From contig CALCWU010000027.1 in the NCBI GenBank assembly GCA_937905855.1, positions 1 through 7,064 of the forward strand: 7,064 nucleotides of DNA, read 5' to 3'. Below the pieces are notes generated by a model that saw nothing but the letters and a program-made list of their open reading frames with translations, was not told where the DNA came from and searched no databases. This document shows positions 1-6,351 of this stretch, in pieces. The stretch is from an uncultured Mollicutes bacterium. Its GTDB lineage: Bacteria; Bacillota_I; Bacilli_A; Acholeplasmatales; Anaeroplasmataceae. Numbering within the stretch: position 1 is the stretch's first letter; every line of letters begins with the position of its first letter. The position numbers were made by a program, and so were the translations under genes.

Positions 1-807
1 ACCTTTGTAACAAAGCCCACGTAAGAAATCATATGAACTAATTCCTTTGTTATTAGCAAATGTAGGCATTGGAATTTTGTTTTCAAATAGTTTTAAATCA
101 ATTTTCTCTACCACATTATTTAAATTTTCAAATAAAAAAGGATATTCCGCAAATTCGTCTAAATTAACTGGAAATGAATAATCATCAAATTCTAAGACCT
201 TATCACCATTTTCATTTATATCACATAAGGCATTGTAAACAATAGAATCATCACTATTTAAATAGAGCGTTTGATGCAATGGCACACATTTAAAATCGTT
301 ATATAAACAAAAATTTAATATTTCAACATTTAAATTATATTCTTTAACAGATTGTAGAGCAATGCCAACATAAAAATCGTCAAACATATTTTTAAATTTA
401 TTTAATATATTTAGTCTTCTATCATCTTCAACATTTTTTAAAGTTGATTTTGAAGCAACCAATACAATCATTAATCCCTTCTTATTTTCCATAAGAAGAT
501 TTAAATCAGGAGTGAATTTATTAGTCTTAACATACGTTGATAAATGAACTAATGATTTATATCCATCATTATTCATTGCATAACACAAAAACACATCTCC
601 CTCTAAAGATGTGTATTCTAATCCTAAAATTGGCTTAATGCCATTTTTTTTGCAGCCTGAATAAAACTTATATGCAGCATATAAATTTTCATCAGTAATT
701 GATAAGTATTCATATTTATATTTAATGGCATAAGCCAAATAGTCATCTAAATGCATAGCATTTTTTAACATATTATATTCAGATTGTCCATACAAAAAGC
801 CACGCAT
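1..807 (-). CDS. dnaE: DNA polymerase III subunit alpha (DnaE), N-terminal part, runs off the window
   Basis: This frame is open without a stop from the ATG at 805-807 to base 1, giving the first 269 residues of a protein that normally exceeds 1000. DnaE is the alpha (polymerizing) subunit of a bacterial replicase; in low-GC Gram-positives that also have PolC it extends primers, but whether PolC exists here cannot be seen. Residues 1-60 align with the DnaE PHP domain: SEYNMLKNA matches the family SEYSLLDGA region, SITDE matches the LTDH strand, and NGIKPILGLEY matches KPIIGCE. CYAMNNDGYKSLVHLST (about 85-101) is the typical 'NxxGYxNLxxLS' stretch. PTFANNKGISSYDFLRGLCY near the edge matches the segment before the polymerase palm. 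The usual HLHVHSEYS metal motif reads FLYGQSEYN, so all three histidines are replaced. The start is supported by the strong Shine-Dalgarno GAGGTGG at 813-819. Identification is by recalled family motifs. Confidence 0.9.
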   Translation of the reverse strand, partial: MRGFLYGQSEYNMLKNAMHLDDYLAYAIKYKYEYLSITDENLYAAYKFYSGCKKNGIKPILGLEYTSLEGDVFLCYAMNNDGYKSLVHLSTYVKTNKFTPDLNLLMENKKGLMIVLVASKSTLKNVEDDRRLNILNKFKNMFDDFYVGIALQSVKEYNLNVEILNFCLYNDFKCVPLHQTLYLNSDDSIVYNALCDINENGDKVLEFDDYSFPVNLDEFAEYPFLFENLNNVVEKIDLKLFENKIPMPTFANNKGISSYDFLRGLCYKG

Positions 808-825
808 TAATACCACCTCAATTTT

Positions 826-834
826 ATTATACCA
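826..834 (-). promoter_or_regulatory. Extended -10 promoter for dnaE with short leader
   Basis: On the minus strand the 32-bp gap before dnaE reads TGGTATAAT, a perfect extended -10 element (TGnTATAAT). No good -35 is visible 16-18 bp upstream, which is tolerated by extended -10 promoters. A start site about 7 nt downstream would fall near 819, at the beginning of the Shine-Dalgarno GAGGTGG (813-819), giving a leader of roughly 12 nt. This would let dnaE be transcribed independently of the Ig-repeat gene upstream. The inference rests on sequence match only. Confidence 0.5.
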
Positions 835-839
835 CAAAA

Positions 840-2249
840 TTAAGATTTTCCTTTATATTTTTTAATTACTTTGAAAATTAAAAAAATAAACGCAATACCT
901 CCAATAAATATATAATATTTTAGATAACTATTACTTCTACTAACAACCTTAACACACATTGTTGCGTACGAAAAATTACCTGATGAATTGTTTACAGCTA
1001 TTTCGATATAATAGGTTCCTTTATTTTTAGTATTCAAATTTGAATTAATAATTTTTAAATTATTAATTGCACTAGAATCACTATCATCAACAACATTTAC
1101 ATATTTATAAATATCAAACTCATCATTAACGTATATAGTCGGATTTTTTATAGTAATTTTAGAATAATTAAGACTTAACACTCTAAAAATTATTTCTTTT
1201 TTTGTTTCATTTTCTGACTCATCCTTTATTTTATATATATATTTATAGGATCCAATCTTTTTTTCCAATTTTCCTTCAATATTAACATCATTAATGGTCA
1301 AATTACTAAGATTATCACTTACATTTACAATATAATCATAAGGATTAAAGAAATCTATATCTTCTAAATAAATAATATTCTCAATTCCCTTTAGGGTAAT
1401 GCTTGGCGGCTCATTATCTTTAATTAAAAGAGTAAATTCAATTGTTTTGTAATTATTTGAATTATCACTTACTCTTGCTGTTAAAATTTGCGGTAAGAGA
1501 CTTTTATTATCATAATTTGATATTTCAAGGCTTTGAATTACATTTCCATCATATTCATCAATAGCCTTAAAATATTTATGGAAATCTATTTCTAAATTGT
1601 CTATATAAGCTATTTCTAATATTTTATTTTCTGGCAAAAATGTTAGGTTTGGTGCCACTTCATCAACAATTCTTATATTAATATCCTTTGAACTACTTTG
1701 ATAGCCATCAAAAGCATATACATGAGCACTATAATTTCCTACGACTCCATATTTTACATTTGAATCATCAATATTATAACTAACAAGCTCATTATTATCA
1801 TAAACATTAATATATGACTTAAAATCAAAGCTCTTAACATTATAGGATAATTTTAAATTGCTATCGATAATATCTATAGTTGGTGGAATATCATCAACCA
1901 CCTCAAAACAAATAAGTTGACTGTAGCCATCACAATTTGCTGTTTGCAAATCATAATCATAAGCATAATACATAACATAATATCTTCCCACAGTGGAAGT
2001 ATCAACATCATCTAATAAATATAAATTATTGCCAGTTCTTAAATAACTTATATTAGAGTCTTCAATTCTTTTATCATCTAAGTACAGATTTGCTTTTGGG
2101 AAATACATAAAATCACTTATATTCCCATTTAAGGGAATTGTCAAATTAGTATTCTCCCAAACGAAATAATATGATGAAGCATGAATATATGCTCTATATC
2201 CAAAAAAGACTAGAACCAAAGCTACAAGAAAAAATATTTTTTTCATCAT
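840..2249 (-). CDS. Membrane-anchored surface protein with tandem Ig-like modules
   Basis: This 469-residue protein has no recognisable enzyme domain. A hydrophobic segment after MMKK (residues 5-19) looks like a signal peptide or signal anchor. The bulk is extracellular beta-type sequence in about five modules: roughly 28-119, 121-196, 198-277, 279-358 and 366-437. Module junctions share a D-x(3)-P motif: VVDDIPPTI, IVDEVAPNL and IKDNEPPSI. Module ends share a G-x-Y strand: VGRYYVMYYAYD, VGNYSAHVYAFD, IGSYKYIYKIKD and KGTYYIEIAVN. These resemble DUF5011/HYR-like bacterial Ig folds used as adhesion or spacer domains. A C-terminal membrane helix (about 444-461) is followed by the basic tail KVIKKYKGKS; there is no LPXTG sortase signal, so it should be membrane anchored. 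Its ATG overlaps the stop of the upstream regulator by 4 nt, implying translational coupling; only a distant, weak AAGG lies upstream. Function unknown; surface adhesion, wall-associated sensing or structural role are all possible. Confidence 0.75.
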   Translation of the reverse strand: MMKKIFFLVALVLVFFGYRAYIHASSYYFVWENTNLTIPLNGNISDFMYFPKANLYLDDKRIEDSNISYLRTGNNLYLLDDVDTSTVGRYYVMYYAYDYDLQTANCDGYSQLICFEVVDDIPPTIDIIDSNLKLSYNVKSFDFKSYINVYDNNELVSYNIDDSNVKYGVVGNYSAHVYAFDGYQSSSKDINIRIVDEVAPNLTFLPENKILEIAYIDNLEIDFHKYFKAIDEYDGNVIQSLEISNYDNKSLLPQILTARVSDNSNNYKTIEFTLLIKDNEPPSITLKGIENIIYLEDIDFFNPYDYIVNVSDNLSNLTINDVNIEGKLEKKIGSYKYIYKIKDESENETKKEIIFRVLSLNYSKITIKNPTIYVNDEFDIYKYVNVVDDSDSSAINNLKIINSNLNTKNKGTYYIEIAVNNSSGNFSYATMCVKVVSRSNSYLKYYIFIGGIAFIFLIFKVIKKYKGKS

Positions 2250-3430
2250 ATTTGGTTTATAACCTTTTTAACTTTACTAACTTCACGATAAAACTCAAAA
2301 AAGCCCAAATAGCTACCTTGATTTTGCAATAAGCTTGCTAATTCATTTAAATAATAATCCAAAATAGCTCCATCATATGCATCTAAGGCTTTCTTTAGAC
2401 CTTCATTAAATAAATACTCAACCCTTTTCCCCTTAATACTGGCATTCAAGTATGAAATTATTGCTTTTTCACGATAATATTTTGTTTCTTCTAAACCTTT
2501 AGCATATTCTTGCTTAAAGCTATTTCTATCAAAATAAAAATAATACATCATTTTAGCAACATAATTCATCCTATCAGGATTCATTTTCTTCACCTTATTT
2601 ACTTCGCCAGTACCAATAGCCTTATAAAACGTTAAATTATATTTAAGACTTTGATTATTGACCTTTTCAAAAAAATGGTTGAAGTCTTCCGTTTTTTCTC
2701 TTATCAAGGTATAAATTGCCATTTTATAAAATAGCTTTTGACTTTGCTCAAATAATGAATTTTGAAAATATAAATCCCTAAGCTTCTCATAATAAATATA
2801 TGTAGAGTAAGCGTCACTTCTATATGCACATTCAAACAAACATTCCATTTGTAAAATTTCTAAGGTTGCTATACCACTAGGCCTATCTAAAACAGCCTTA
2901 ATATTATCACTTGCTTCACTATATTGATTTTGTTGCATCAAATCGATTGAATAAAATGTTAAAAAAACTAATAAATCTAGATCCGTTATTTCTTTAACAA
3001 GTGATAAAATCAGCTTAGAGTATCTACTAGCCTGCAATGAATTATTTTCATAAAGAGCTATAACATAATTAATTATATGACTTCGATAATTGTTAAAATC
3101 ATTAATTGATTTTTTTAATTTTTCAATTCCTGCATTATTCCGAAAAAAATAATAATCACATACTAGCTTTAATGCATTCTTTAAATTAATCAAATCATTA
3201 TATTCCGTCTTATCCATCCCGACCCTTTTACAGATTTCTTCAAGGCAGCGATTATTTGCTACAATTTTCGATTTTTCAATTTTGCATAAATAAGACGTTG
3301 AGCAAGTATCTTCAGCAAGAGCTGCAAGGGTAAGACTCATACTTAATCTTCTATTTTTAATTTCTGTTCCAATGATATTATCCTGATTATTTATTTTGTT
3401 GCGACGTTCAAGTTCAAATTTAAAATCCAT
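2246..3430 (-). CDS. XRE-family helix-turn-helix regulator with long helical (TPR-like) C-terminus
   Basis: This 394-residue protein has an XRE/Cro-type helix-turn-helix at residues about 19-75: IGTEIKNRRLSMSLTLAALA, then the recognition-helix region STSYLCKIEKSK, then LEEICKRVGM. The remaining about 310 residues are almost entirely predicted alpha-helix, rich in Tyr, Phe and Leu with pairs of amphipathic helices, as in TPR-type domains. Overall size and architecture resemble Rgg/PlcR-like (RRNPP) peptide-responsive regulators, but no adjacent pheromone peptide gene is visible, so peptide sensing is only a guess. The start is supported by GAGGTG at 3436-3441, five bases upstream of the ATG. 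A six-base inverted repeat around this ribosome site may be an autoregulatory operator. The stop overlaps the start of the Ig-repeat membrane protein, so the two are one transcription and translation unit, and the partner is its most likely functional associate. Confidence 0.8.
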   Translation of the reverse strand: MDFKFELERRNKINNQDNIIGTEIKNRRLSMSLTLAALAEDTCSTSYLCKIEKSKIVANNRCLEEICKRVGMDKTEYNDLINLKNALKLVCDYYFFRNNAGIEKLKKSINDFNNYRSHIINYVIALYENNSLQASRYSKLILSLVKEITDLDLLVFLTFYSIDLMQQNQYSEASDNIKAVLDRPSGIATLEILQMECLFECAYRSDAYSTYIYYEKLRDLYFQNSLFEQSQKLFYKMAIYTLIREKTEDFNHFFEKVNNQSLKYNLTFYKAIGTGEVNKVKKMNPDRMNYVAKMMYYFYFDRNSFKQEYAKGLEETKYYREKAIISYLNASIKGKRVEYLFNEGLKKALDAYDGAILDYYLNELASLLQNQGSYLGFFEFYREVSKVKKVINQI

Positions 3431-3432
3431 AC

Positions 3433-3449
3433 TAACACCTCAAGTGTTA
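3433..3449 (-). promoter_or_regulatory. Inverted repeat over start region of the XRE gene, candidate operator
   Basis: The sequence TAACAC-CTCAA-GTGTTA is a perfect 6+6 inverted repeat with a 5-base spacer. It abuts the TATAAT box at 3449-3454 and includes the Shine-Dalgarno GAGGTG. A dyad here could bind the encoded HTH protein as a dimer and block its own transcription, or fold in the mRNA and mask the ribosome site. The dyad is directly seen; the role is inferred. Confidence 0.4.
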
Positions 3450-3454
3450 TTATA
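3449..3454 (-). promoter_or_regulatory. -10 box proximal to the XRE gene
   Basis: The minus strand has a consensus TATAAT here. The best upstream -35 is poor (TTTAAT at 3471-3476, 16-bp spacer). A start site near 3442 would give a leader of about 12 nt beginning next to the Shine-Dalgarno, the same geometry as dnaE. The region is very AT-rich, so chance matches are likely. Confidence 0.35.
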
Positions 3455-3492
3455 ATTAAATATTTTTAAAATTAAACCATATTTATTTTCTT

Positions 3493-3521
3493 ATTATATT
3501 TACATTTTATTCACTTAATAA
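3493..3521 (-). promoter_or_regulatory. Alternative upstream promoter for the XRE/Ig operon
   Basis: TATAAT at 3493-3498 is preceded by TTATTA at 3516-3521 with a 17-bp spacer. This would start transcription near 3486 with a leader of about 55 nt. It competes with the proximal box at 3449-3454; one or both could be used. AT-rich background lowers confidence. Confidence 0.3.
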
Positions 3522-3570
3522 CTATTAAATATATATATCAATAAAAAAATAAAGCACTTTTATTCCTACT

Positions 3571-3590
3571 TAGAATATTAATTTATTCTA
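3571..3590. repeat. AT-only perfect hairpin at the 3' end of the Cse60-like gene
   Basis: TAGAATA-TTAATT-TATTCTA is a 7+7 inverted repeat with a 6-base loop, spanning the stop codon (3583-3585) of the small gene. The stem has only one G-C pair, and the nearest T-tract (complement of 3541-3549) lies about 20 bases further on, so it is not a classic intrinsic terminator. It could be an mRNA 3'-end stabiliser or a protein site, or chance in AT-rich DNA. Confidence 0.35.
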
Positions 3591-3762
3591 GATTAGAATA
3601 AAAAATTAATGCAGAGAATGAATAAATTTGTTCACCCATACATTCAAAATGACTACTACTATAGCTAACATATTCAATTTTAATTTTTCTATTTTCCAAA
3701 AATTCATTAATTGCTTTTTCTAAATCTAATTCGTGTTCAAAATCAAAGCATTTCACCTTCAT
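3583..3762 (-). CDS. Small Cse60-like (DUF2758/Spore_Cse60) protein
   Basis: This 59-residue protein begins MKVKCFDFEHELDLEKAINE and ends GEQIYSFSALIFYSNLE. That layout resembles the Bacillota Cse60 family as I recall it: an N-terminal strand with KVKxFDxEHExDLExxINxFL, then a C-terminal 'GEQxYxFSALIxY' strand. Cse60 in Bacillus is a sporulation-controlled protein of about 60 residues whose biochemical role is unknown. An upstream in-frame ATG at 3787-3789 would add nine residues, but it lacks a properly spaced ribosome site. The ATG at 3760-3762 has GGTGAT three bases upstream and fits family length, so I chose it. The gene sits alone between the nth terminator and the XRE gene, with its own extended -10 box. 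It has no membrane segment. Family call is moderately sure; any spore role here is inference. Confidence 0.65.
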   Translation of the reverse strand: MKVKCFDFEHELDLEKAINEFLENRKIKIEYVSYSSSHFECMGEQIYSFSALIFYSNLE

Positions 3763-3765
3763 AAA

Positions 3766-3781
3766 ATCACCAATTATATCA
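3766..3781 (-). promoter_or_regulatory. Extended -10 box and Shine-Dalgarno of the Cse60-like gene
   Basis: TGATATAAT (3773-3781) is a perfect TGnTATAAT element. GGTGAT (3766-3771), complementary to the 16S 3' end, follows after one base and precedes the ATG by three. A start about 7 nt below the -10 would fall at or inside the Shine-Dalgarno, so this -10 would give a nearly leaderless mRNA. No convincing -35 is seen at 16-18 bp. Confidence 0.4.
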
Positions 3782-3822
3782 TATCTCATTTCCTACAAAA
3801 AAATTGTCATTAAATTTGCAAG

Positions 3823-3844
3823 AAAAAAGCCTCAGTTTAGAGGC
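3823..3844 (-). terminator. Intrinsic terminator of the plsX-rnc-dapB-dnaD-nth operon
   Basis: On the minus strand, GCCTC-TAAACT-GAGGC forms a 5-bp GC-rich stem with a 6-base loop, directly followed by TTTTTT. It begins about five bases after the nth stop codon. This is a textbook Rho-independent terminator and marks the end of the upstream gene run. Confidence 0.8.
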
Positions 3845-3849
3845 ACAAA

Positions 3850-4479
3850 CTATTTACTATTTTTATATTTACAAATGCTTTTTAAACCACAATTTTGGCA
3901 AATTGGATTTAAGGATTTACATGTATACCTTCCAAATAATAAGAAGCGATGATGTGAATCTATCCATTTATTTTTAGGAATCTTTCTTTTTAGCTTTTCT
4001 TCTACTACTAAGATGTCATCATCCTCCTTAGCAAAGCCTAATCTTTTAGCAACTCTATTTACATGAGTATCAACAGGAAATGTGGGAACATCAAATCCTA
4101 AAGCCAAAACAACGTTTGCCGTTTTCCGACCAATACCACTTAATTTGCATAATTCCTCAAAGCTATCAGGTACAGTTCCATTATAATTTTGGCATATTTG
4201 TTTAGCAAGCATAATTAAATTAGAAGCCTTATGATTTGCCAAACCAAGTGGCTTTATAATATTATAAATATCGTTGTAATTTGCTAAAGAAAGTGTAAAA
4301 AAATCAGGGTATTTAGAAAATAGAACTTTACTAATTTCATTAACCCTTTTATCAGTAGTTTGAGCACTAAGCATTACTGCACAAATAAGCTCATAATTAT
4401 TATTAAAAATCAACTCACACTTAGGACTTGGAATTAGCTCTTCTAGATAATCCAAGACAACTTTTGTTCTTTGTTCCAT
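3850..4479 (-). CDS. nth: Endonuclease III (DNA glycosylase/AP lyase)
   Basis: This 209-residue protein is a full-length endonuclease III, which removes oxidised pyrimidines in base excision repair and cleaves the abasic site by beta-elimination. The helix-hairpin-helix is LSGIGRKTA (113-121), with catalytic Lys119. Catalytic Asp137 lies in FPVDTHVNRVAKRLG. The C-terminal 4Fe-4S loop is C187-x6-C194-x2-C197-x5-C203; from memory these positions equal those of the E. coli enzyme. SAQTTDKRVN (38-47) is the conserved substrate-contacting segment. The ATG lies one base after the dnaD stop, preceded by AAGGG inside dnaD, so the two are coupled. The dnaD-nth order is the standard Bacillota arrangement. 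The gene is last in the operon, ahead of a terminator at 3823-3844. Nothing is missing. Confidence 0.96.
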   Translation of the reverse strand: MEQRTKVVLDYLEELIPSPKCELIFNNNYELICAVMLSAQTTDKRVNEISKVLFSKYPDFFTLSLANYNDIYNIIKPLGLANHKASNLIMLAKQICQNYNGTVPDSFEELCKLSGIGRKTANVVLALGFDVPTFPVDTHVNRVAKRLGFAKEDDDILVVEEKLKRKIPKNKWIDSHHRFLLFGRYTCKSLNPICQNCGLKSICKYKNSK

Positions 4480-4480
4480 A

Positions 4481-5071
4481 TTAGCCCTTCATTTTTGACA
4501 ATAAGCCTGTAAGACTACCATCAGGCTTAGCATTACTATTACTAACAGCTACCATAATATTTCTAAATGTTATTCTTTTTCCCGAAGCAACAATATCATC
4601 TATAACCTTAGCTAATTTATCCTTATCATAATTTTTCTCGTAAACAAAATCTTTAACATAATCAAGCTCATTAGCAGTAAGAACTCTATTCATCTTTGCT
4701 TGTAATAAATTAATAACATCATCAATTTTATTTTTTTGTTTAATTACCTGTGGCATACCAATACATGCCTCAAGCTTATCAAATAACGGATCAAGCTTAA
4801 TAAATTCATCACCTAAGGAATTATCATATGAAATATAAATTTCATACAAATTCTTTTCAAGCAAGCTATTTAAAGCATTATCGATTACTTTACTTCCTTG
4901 CTTTAAATTAATTTCAATTATTTGCTTTTCTATCTTTTTATTTCTTTTATAGCAATACAATAATTCAATTAAGGTAAGTGTCTCAATTGGTGTAATATCT
5001 AAATTTTTTGCCTCATTTATGATCATTTTTTCTATATTTAAATAACCATTTTCAAATAATTCTTTTATCAT
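4481..5071 (-). CDS. dnaD: DnaD-family replication initiation protein
   Basis: This 196-residue protein has the length and two-part layout of DnaD, a Bacillota and Mollicutes primosome protein that acts with DnaA and DnaB in loading the replicative helicase. Residues about 10-100 form a winged-helix-like N-terminal part (LDITPIETLTLIELLYCYKR, then VIDNALNSLLEKNLYEI). Residues about 115-175 form the helical DnaB_2/DnaD C-terminal domain (LTANELDYVKDFVYEKNYDKDKLAKVID, given here in pieces: LTANELDYV, then YDKDKLAKVID, then RITFRNIMVAV). The YxxxIxxxW-type motif of the C-terminal domain is weak here. The main support besides fold pattern is position directly upstream of nth, as in Bacillus. The ATG overlaps the 3' end of dapB by 20 nt, with GAGG three bases upstream. 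The assignment is good but sequence divergence is high. Confidence 0.8.
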   Translation of the reverse strand: MIKELFENGYLNIEKMIINEAKNLDITPIETLTLIELLYCYKRNKKIEKQIIEINLKQGSKVIDNALNSLLEKNLYEIYISYDNSLGDEFIKLDPLFDKLEACIGMPQVIKQKNKIDDVINLLQAKMNRVLTANELDYVKDFVYEKNYDKDKLAKVIDDIVASGKRITFRNIMVAVSNSNAKPDGSLTGLLSKMKG

Positions 5072-5651
5072 ATTCCTCTACCAGCCTTTTAAAAAAATTA
5101 ATGAAACCATCAATAAAGGCATCTTTATTTTTAATTTCGTGCTTTATTACAATACGTTCATTTTGTGTTTCATAAATAACAATATGCTTAGCAAATTCAT
5201 CATATTTACGTATTGAAGTAATATTTTTGACATCAATATTTAACATATTTGCTAAATATAAGGCTGTTCCCGAAGGATGATCAGCCTTTTGCATATCATG
5301 AATTTCATATATTTTTAAATTGTTATTATCTAGTGCCTTGCAGGCATCATAAAAACTATTAATTAAATTGGCGAAATTATTACATTGATAAAAAATAACA
5401 TTATTTTCTAACGCTAATCTATTTAGTCTTCCAATTTGCTCATCATTATAACCAGTTGTTCCTGAAATAACATTAATCTTAGATTTAACAGCAGACTCTA
5501 AAAGCTCATAGGCACTAATTGATGAAAAATCAATTAGTGATTTTATATCTTGTAAATCATCCTTACTTTTAATAATTTTTATTTTATATTCATTCTTTAA
5601 TCGAGAATATAGACTTTTTCCCATTTTCCCATATCCCAAAAGTCCTATCAC
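5052..5651 (-). CDS. dapB: 4-hydroxy-tetrahydrodipicolinate reductase (short form)
   Basis: DapB reduces 4-hydroxy-tetrahydrodipicolinate with NAD(P)H in the lysine/diaminopimelate pathway, which feeds peptidoglycan (and dipicolinate in spore formers). The nucleotide-binding loop GLLGYGKMG is at residues 3-11. SGTTGY is at 63-68. The catalytic segment is EIHDMQKADHPSGTA, with His118 and Lys122 matching the family His/Lys pair and PSGTA binding substrate. At about 199 residues it is clearly shorter than the usual 240-270. I chose GTG at 5649-5651 because GGTGAT lies four bases upstream; GTG at 5658-5660 in the same frame adds three residues but has no ribosome site. It follows rnc by about 30 nt and overlaps dnaD by 20 nt. 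Retention of DapB implies a cell wall or DAP/lysine synthesis, unlike true Mollicutes. Confidence 0.9.
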   Translation of the reverse strand: MIGLLGYGKMGKSLYSRLKNEYKIKIIKSKDDLQDIKSLIDFSSISAYELLESAVKSKINVISGTTGYNDEQIGRLNRLALENNVIFYQCNNFANLINSFYDACKALDNNNLKIYEIHDMQKADHPSGTALYLANMLNIDVKNITSIRKYDEFAKHIVIYETQNERIVIKHEIKNKDAFIDGFINFFKRLVEEYDKRII

Positions 5652-5682
5652 AGCAATCACCCAAAATTAATATATGCATTAT

Positions 5683-6351
5683 TTAAATTTTTGCTTCCTT
5701 TTGTAGTGCTTCTCTAGCAGCCTGCTGTTCAGCTTCCTTCTTAGTTTTTCCAAAGCCATGTCCCATTAAAATATCATCATCCATATAGACAACCGCCTCA
5801 AAGGTTTTGTCATGTGCTGGACCTGTATCTTTAACAATTTCGTAATGAAGGCTTCTTTTATCTGATTGTACCTTTTCCTGTAAAATTGATTTATAATCCT
5901 TTAAATTCCATACCTCATTTAAATAAGGAATAATTAGATGATCAACAACCCTTAATACAACATCAAAGCCTTGATCTAAATATATAGCACCTAAAACAGC
6001 TTCAAAGGCATCAGCAATAATTGCTGGTCTATCTCTTAGGCTATTTGATATTTCACCATTACCAAAGCGAATATATTCCTTTAAATCAATTTTGGCAGCA
6101 TACACATTAAGAGCCTCCTCACAAACTGCTTGTGCTCTTCTTTTAGTCAAAACTCCCTCATCTAAAGGATCATGCAAATATAAAAAATTACTCATTGCAA
6201 GCTCTAAAACAGCGTCACCTAAATATTCTAATCTCTCATTACAAATTGTATTATGTTCATTAGCATATGTAGAATGAGTCAAAGCTGTCTCCAGAATATT
6301 AATATTATTAAACTTTACACCTAAATCATTCATTAGCTTTTGCAGTCTCAT
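5683..6351 (-). CDS. rnc: Ribonuclease III
   Basis: RNase III cleaves double-stranded RNA in rRNA processing and mRNA turnover. With the ATG at 6349-6351 it has 222 residues, normal for the family. The signature NERLEYLGDAVLEL is at 38-51; acidic catalytic residues are Glu39, Glu42, Asp46, and Asp114 and Glu117 in DAFEAVLGAIYLD. A double-stranded-RNA-binding domain covers about 151-219 (YKSILQEKVQ, then GFGKTKKEAEQQAAREAL). An in-frame TTG at 6358-6360 would add three residues, but the Shine-Dalgarno AAAGGAG at 6362-6368 is ten bases before the ATG and only one before the TTG, so ATG is preferred. The 5' end overlaps the true 3' end of plsX by 26 nt. plsX directly upstream, with no fab or acp gene between, is a Mollicutes-like arrangement. 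Confidence 0.96.
   Translation of the reverse strand: MRLQKLMNDLGVKFNNINILETALTHSTYANEHNTICNERLEYLGDAVLELAMSNFLYLHDPLDEGVLTKRRAQAVCEEALNVYAAKIDLKEYIRFGNGEISNSLRDRPAIIADAFEAVLGAIYLDQGFDVVLRVVDHLIIPYLNEVWNLKDYKSILQEKVQSDKRSLHYEIVKDTGPAHDKTFEAVVYMDDDILMGHGFGKTKKEAEQQAAREALQKEAKI

Noticed and set aside
2246..3430. Quorum-sensing (RRNPP) regulator with a pheromone gene
   Set aside because: Architecture is compatible, but no short secreted-peptide open frame is visible next to it, so peptide sensing was not asserted.
3525..3538. AT dinucleotide run as a microsatellite or origin element
   Set aside because: It is short and lies in a generally AT-rich promoter gap; no DnaA boxes or iterons accompany it.
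3763..3789. Longer start for the Cse60-like protein (nine extra residues)
   Set aside because: The upstream ATG has no properly spaced ribosome site, lies upstream of the likely transcription start, and is not needed for family length.
6092..6277. 61-codon open frame on the plus strand
   Set aside because: It lies wholly inside rnc on the opposite strand, has no family resemblance or supporting ribosome site, and is a shadow of the RNase III gene.
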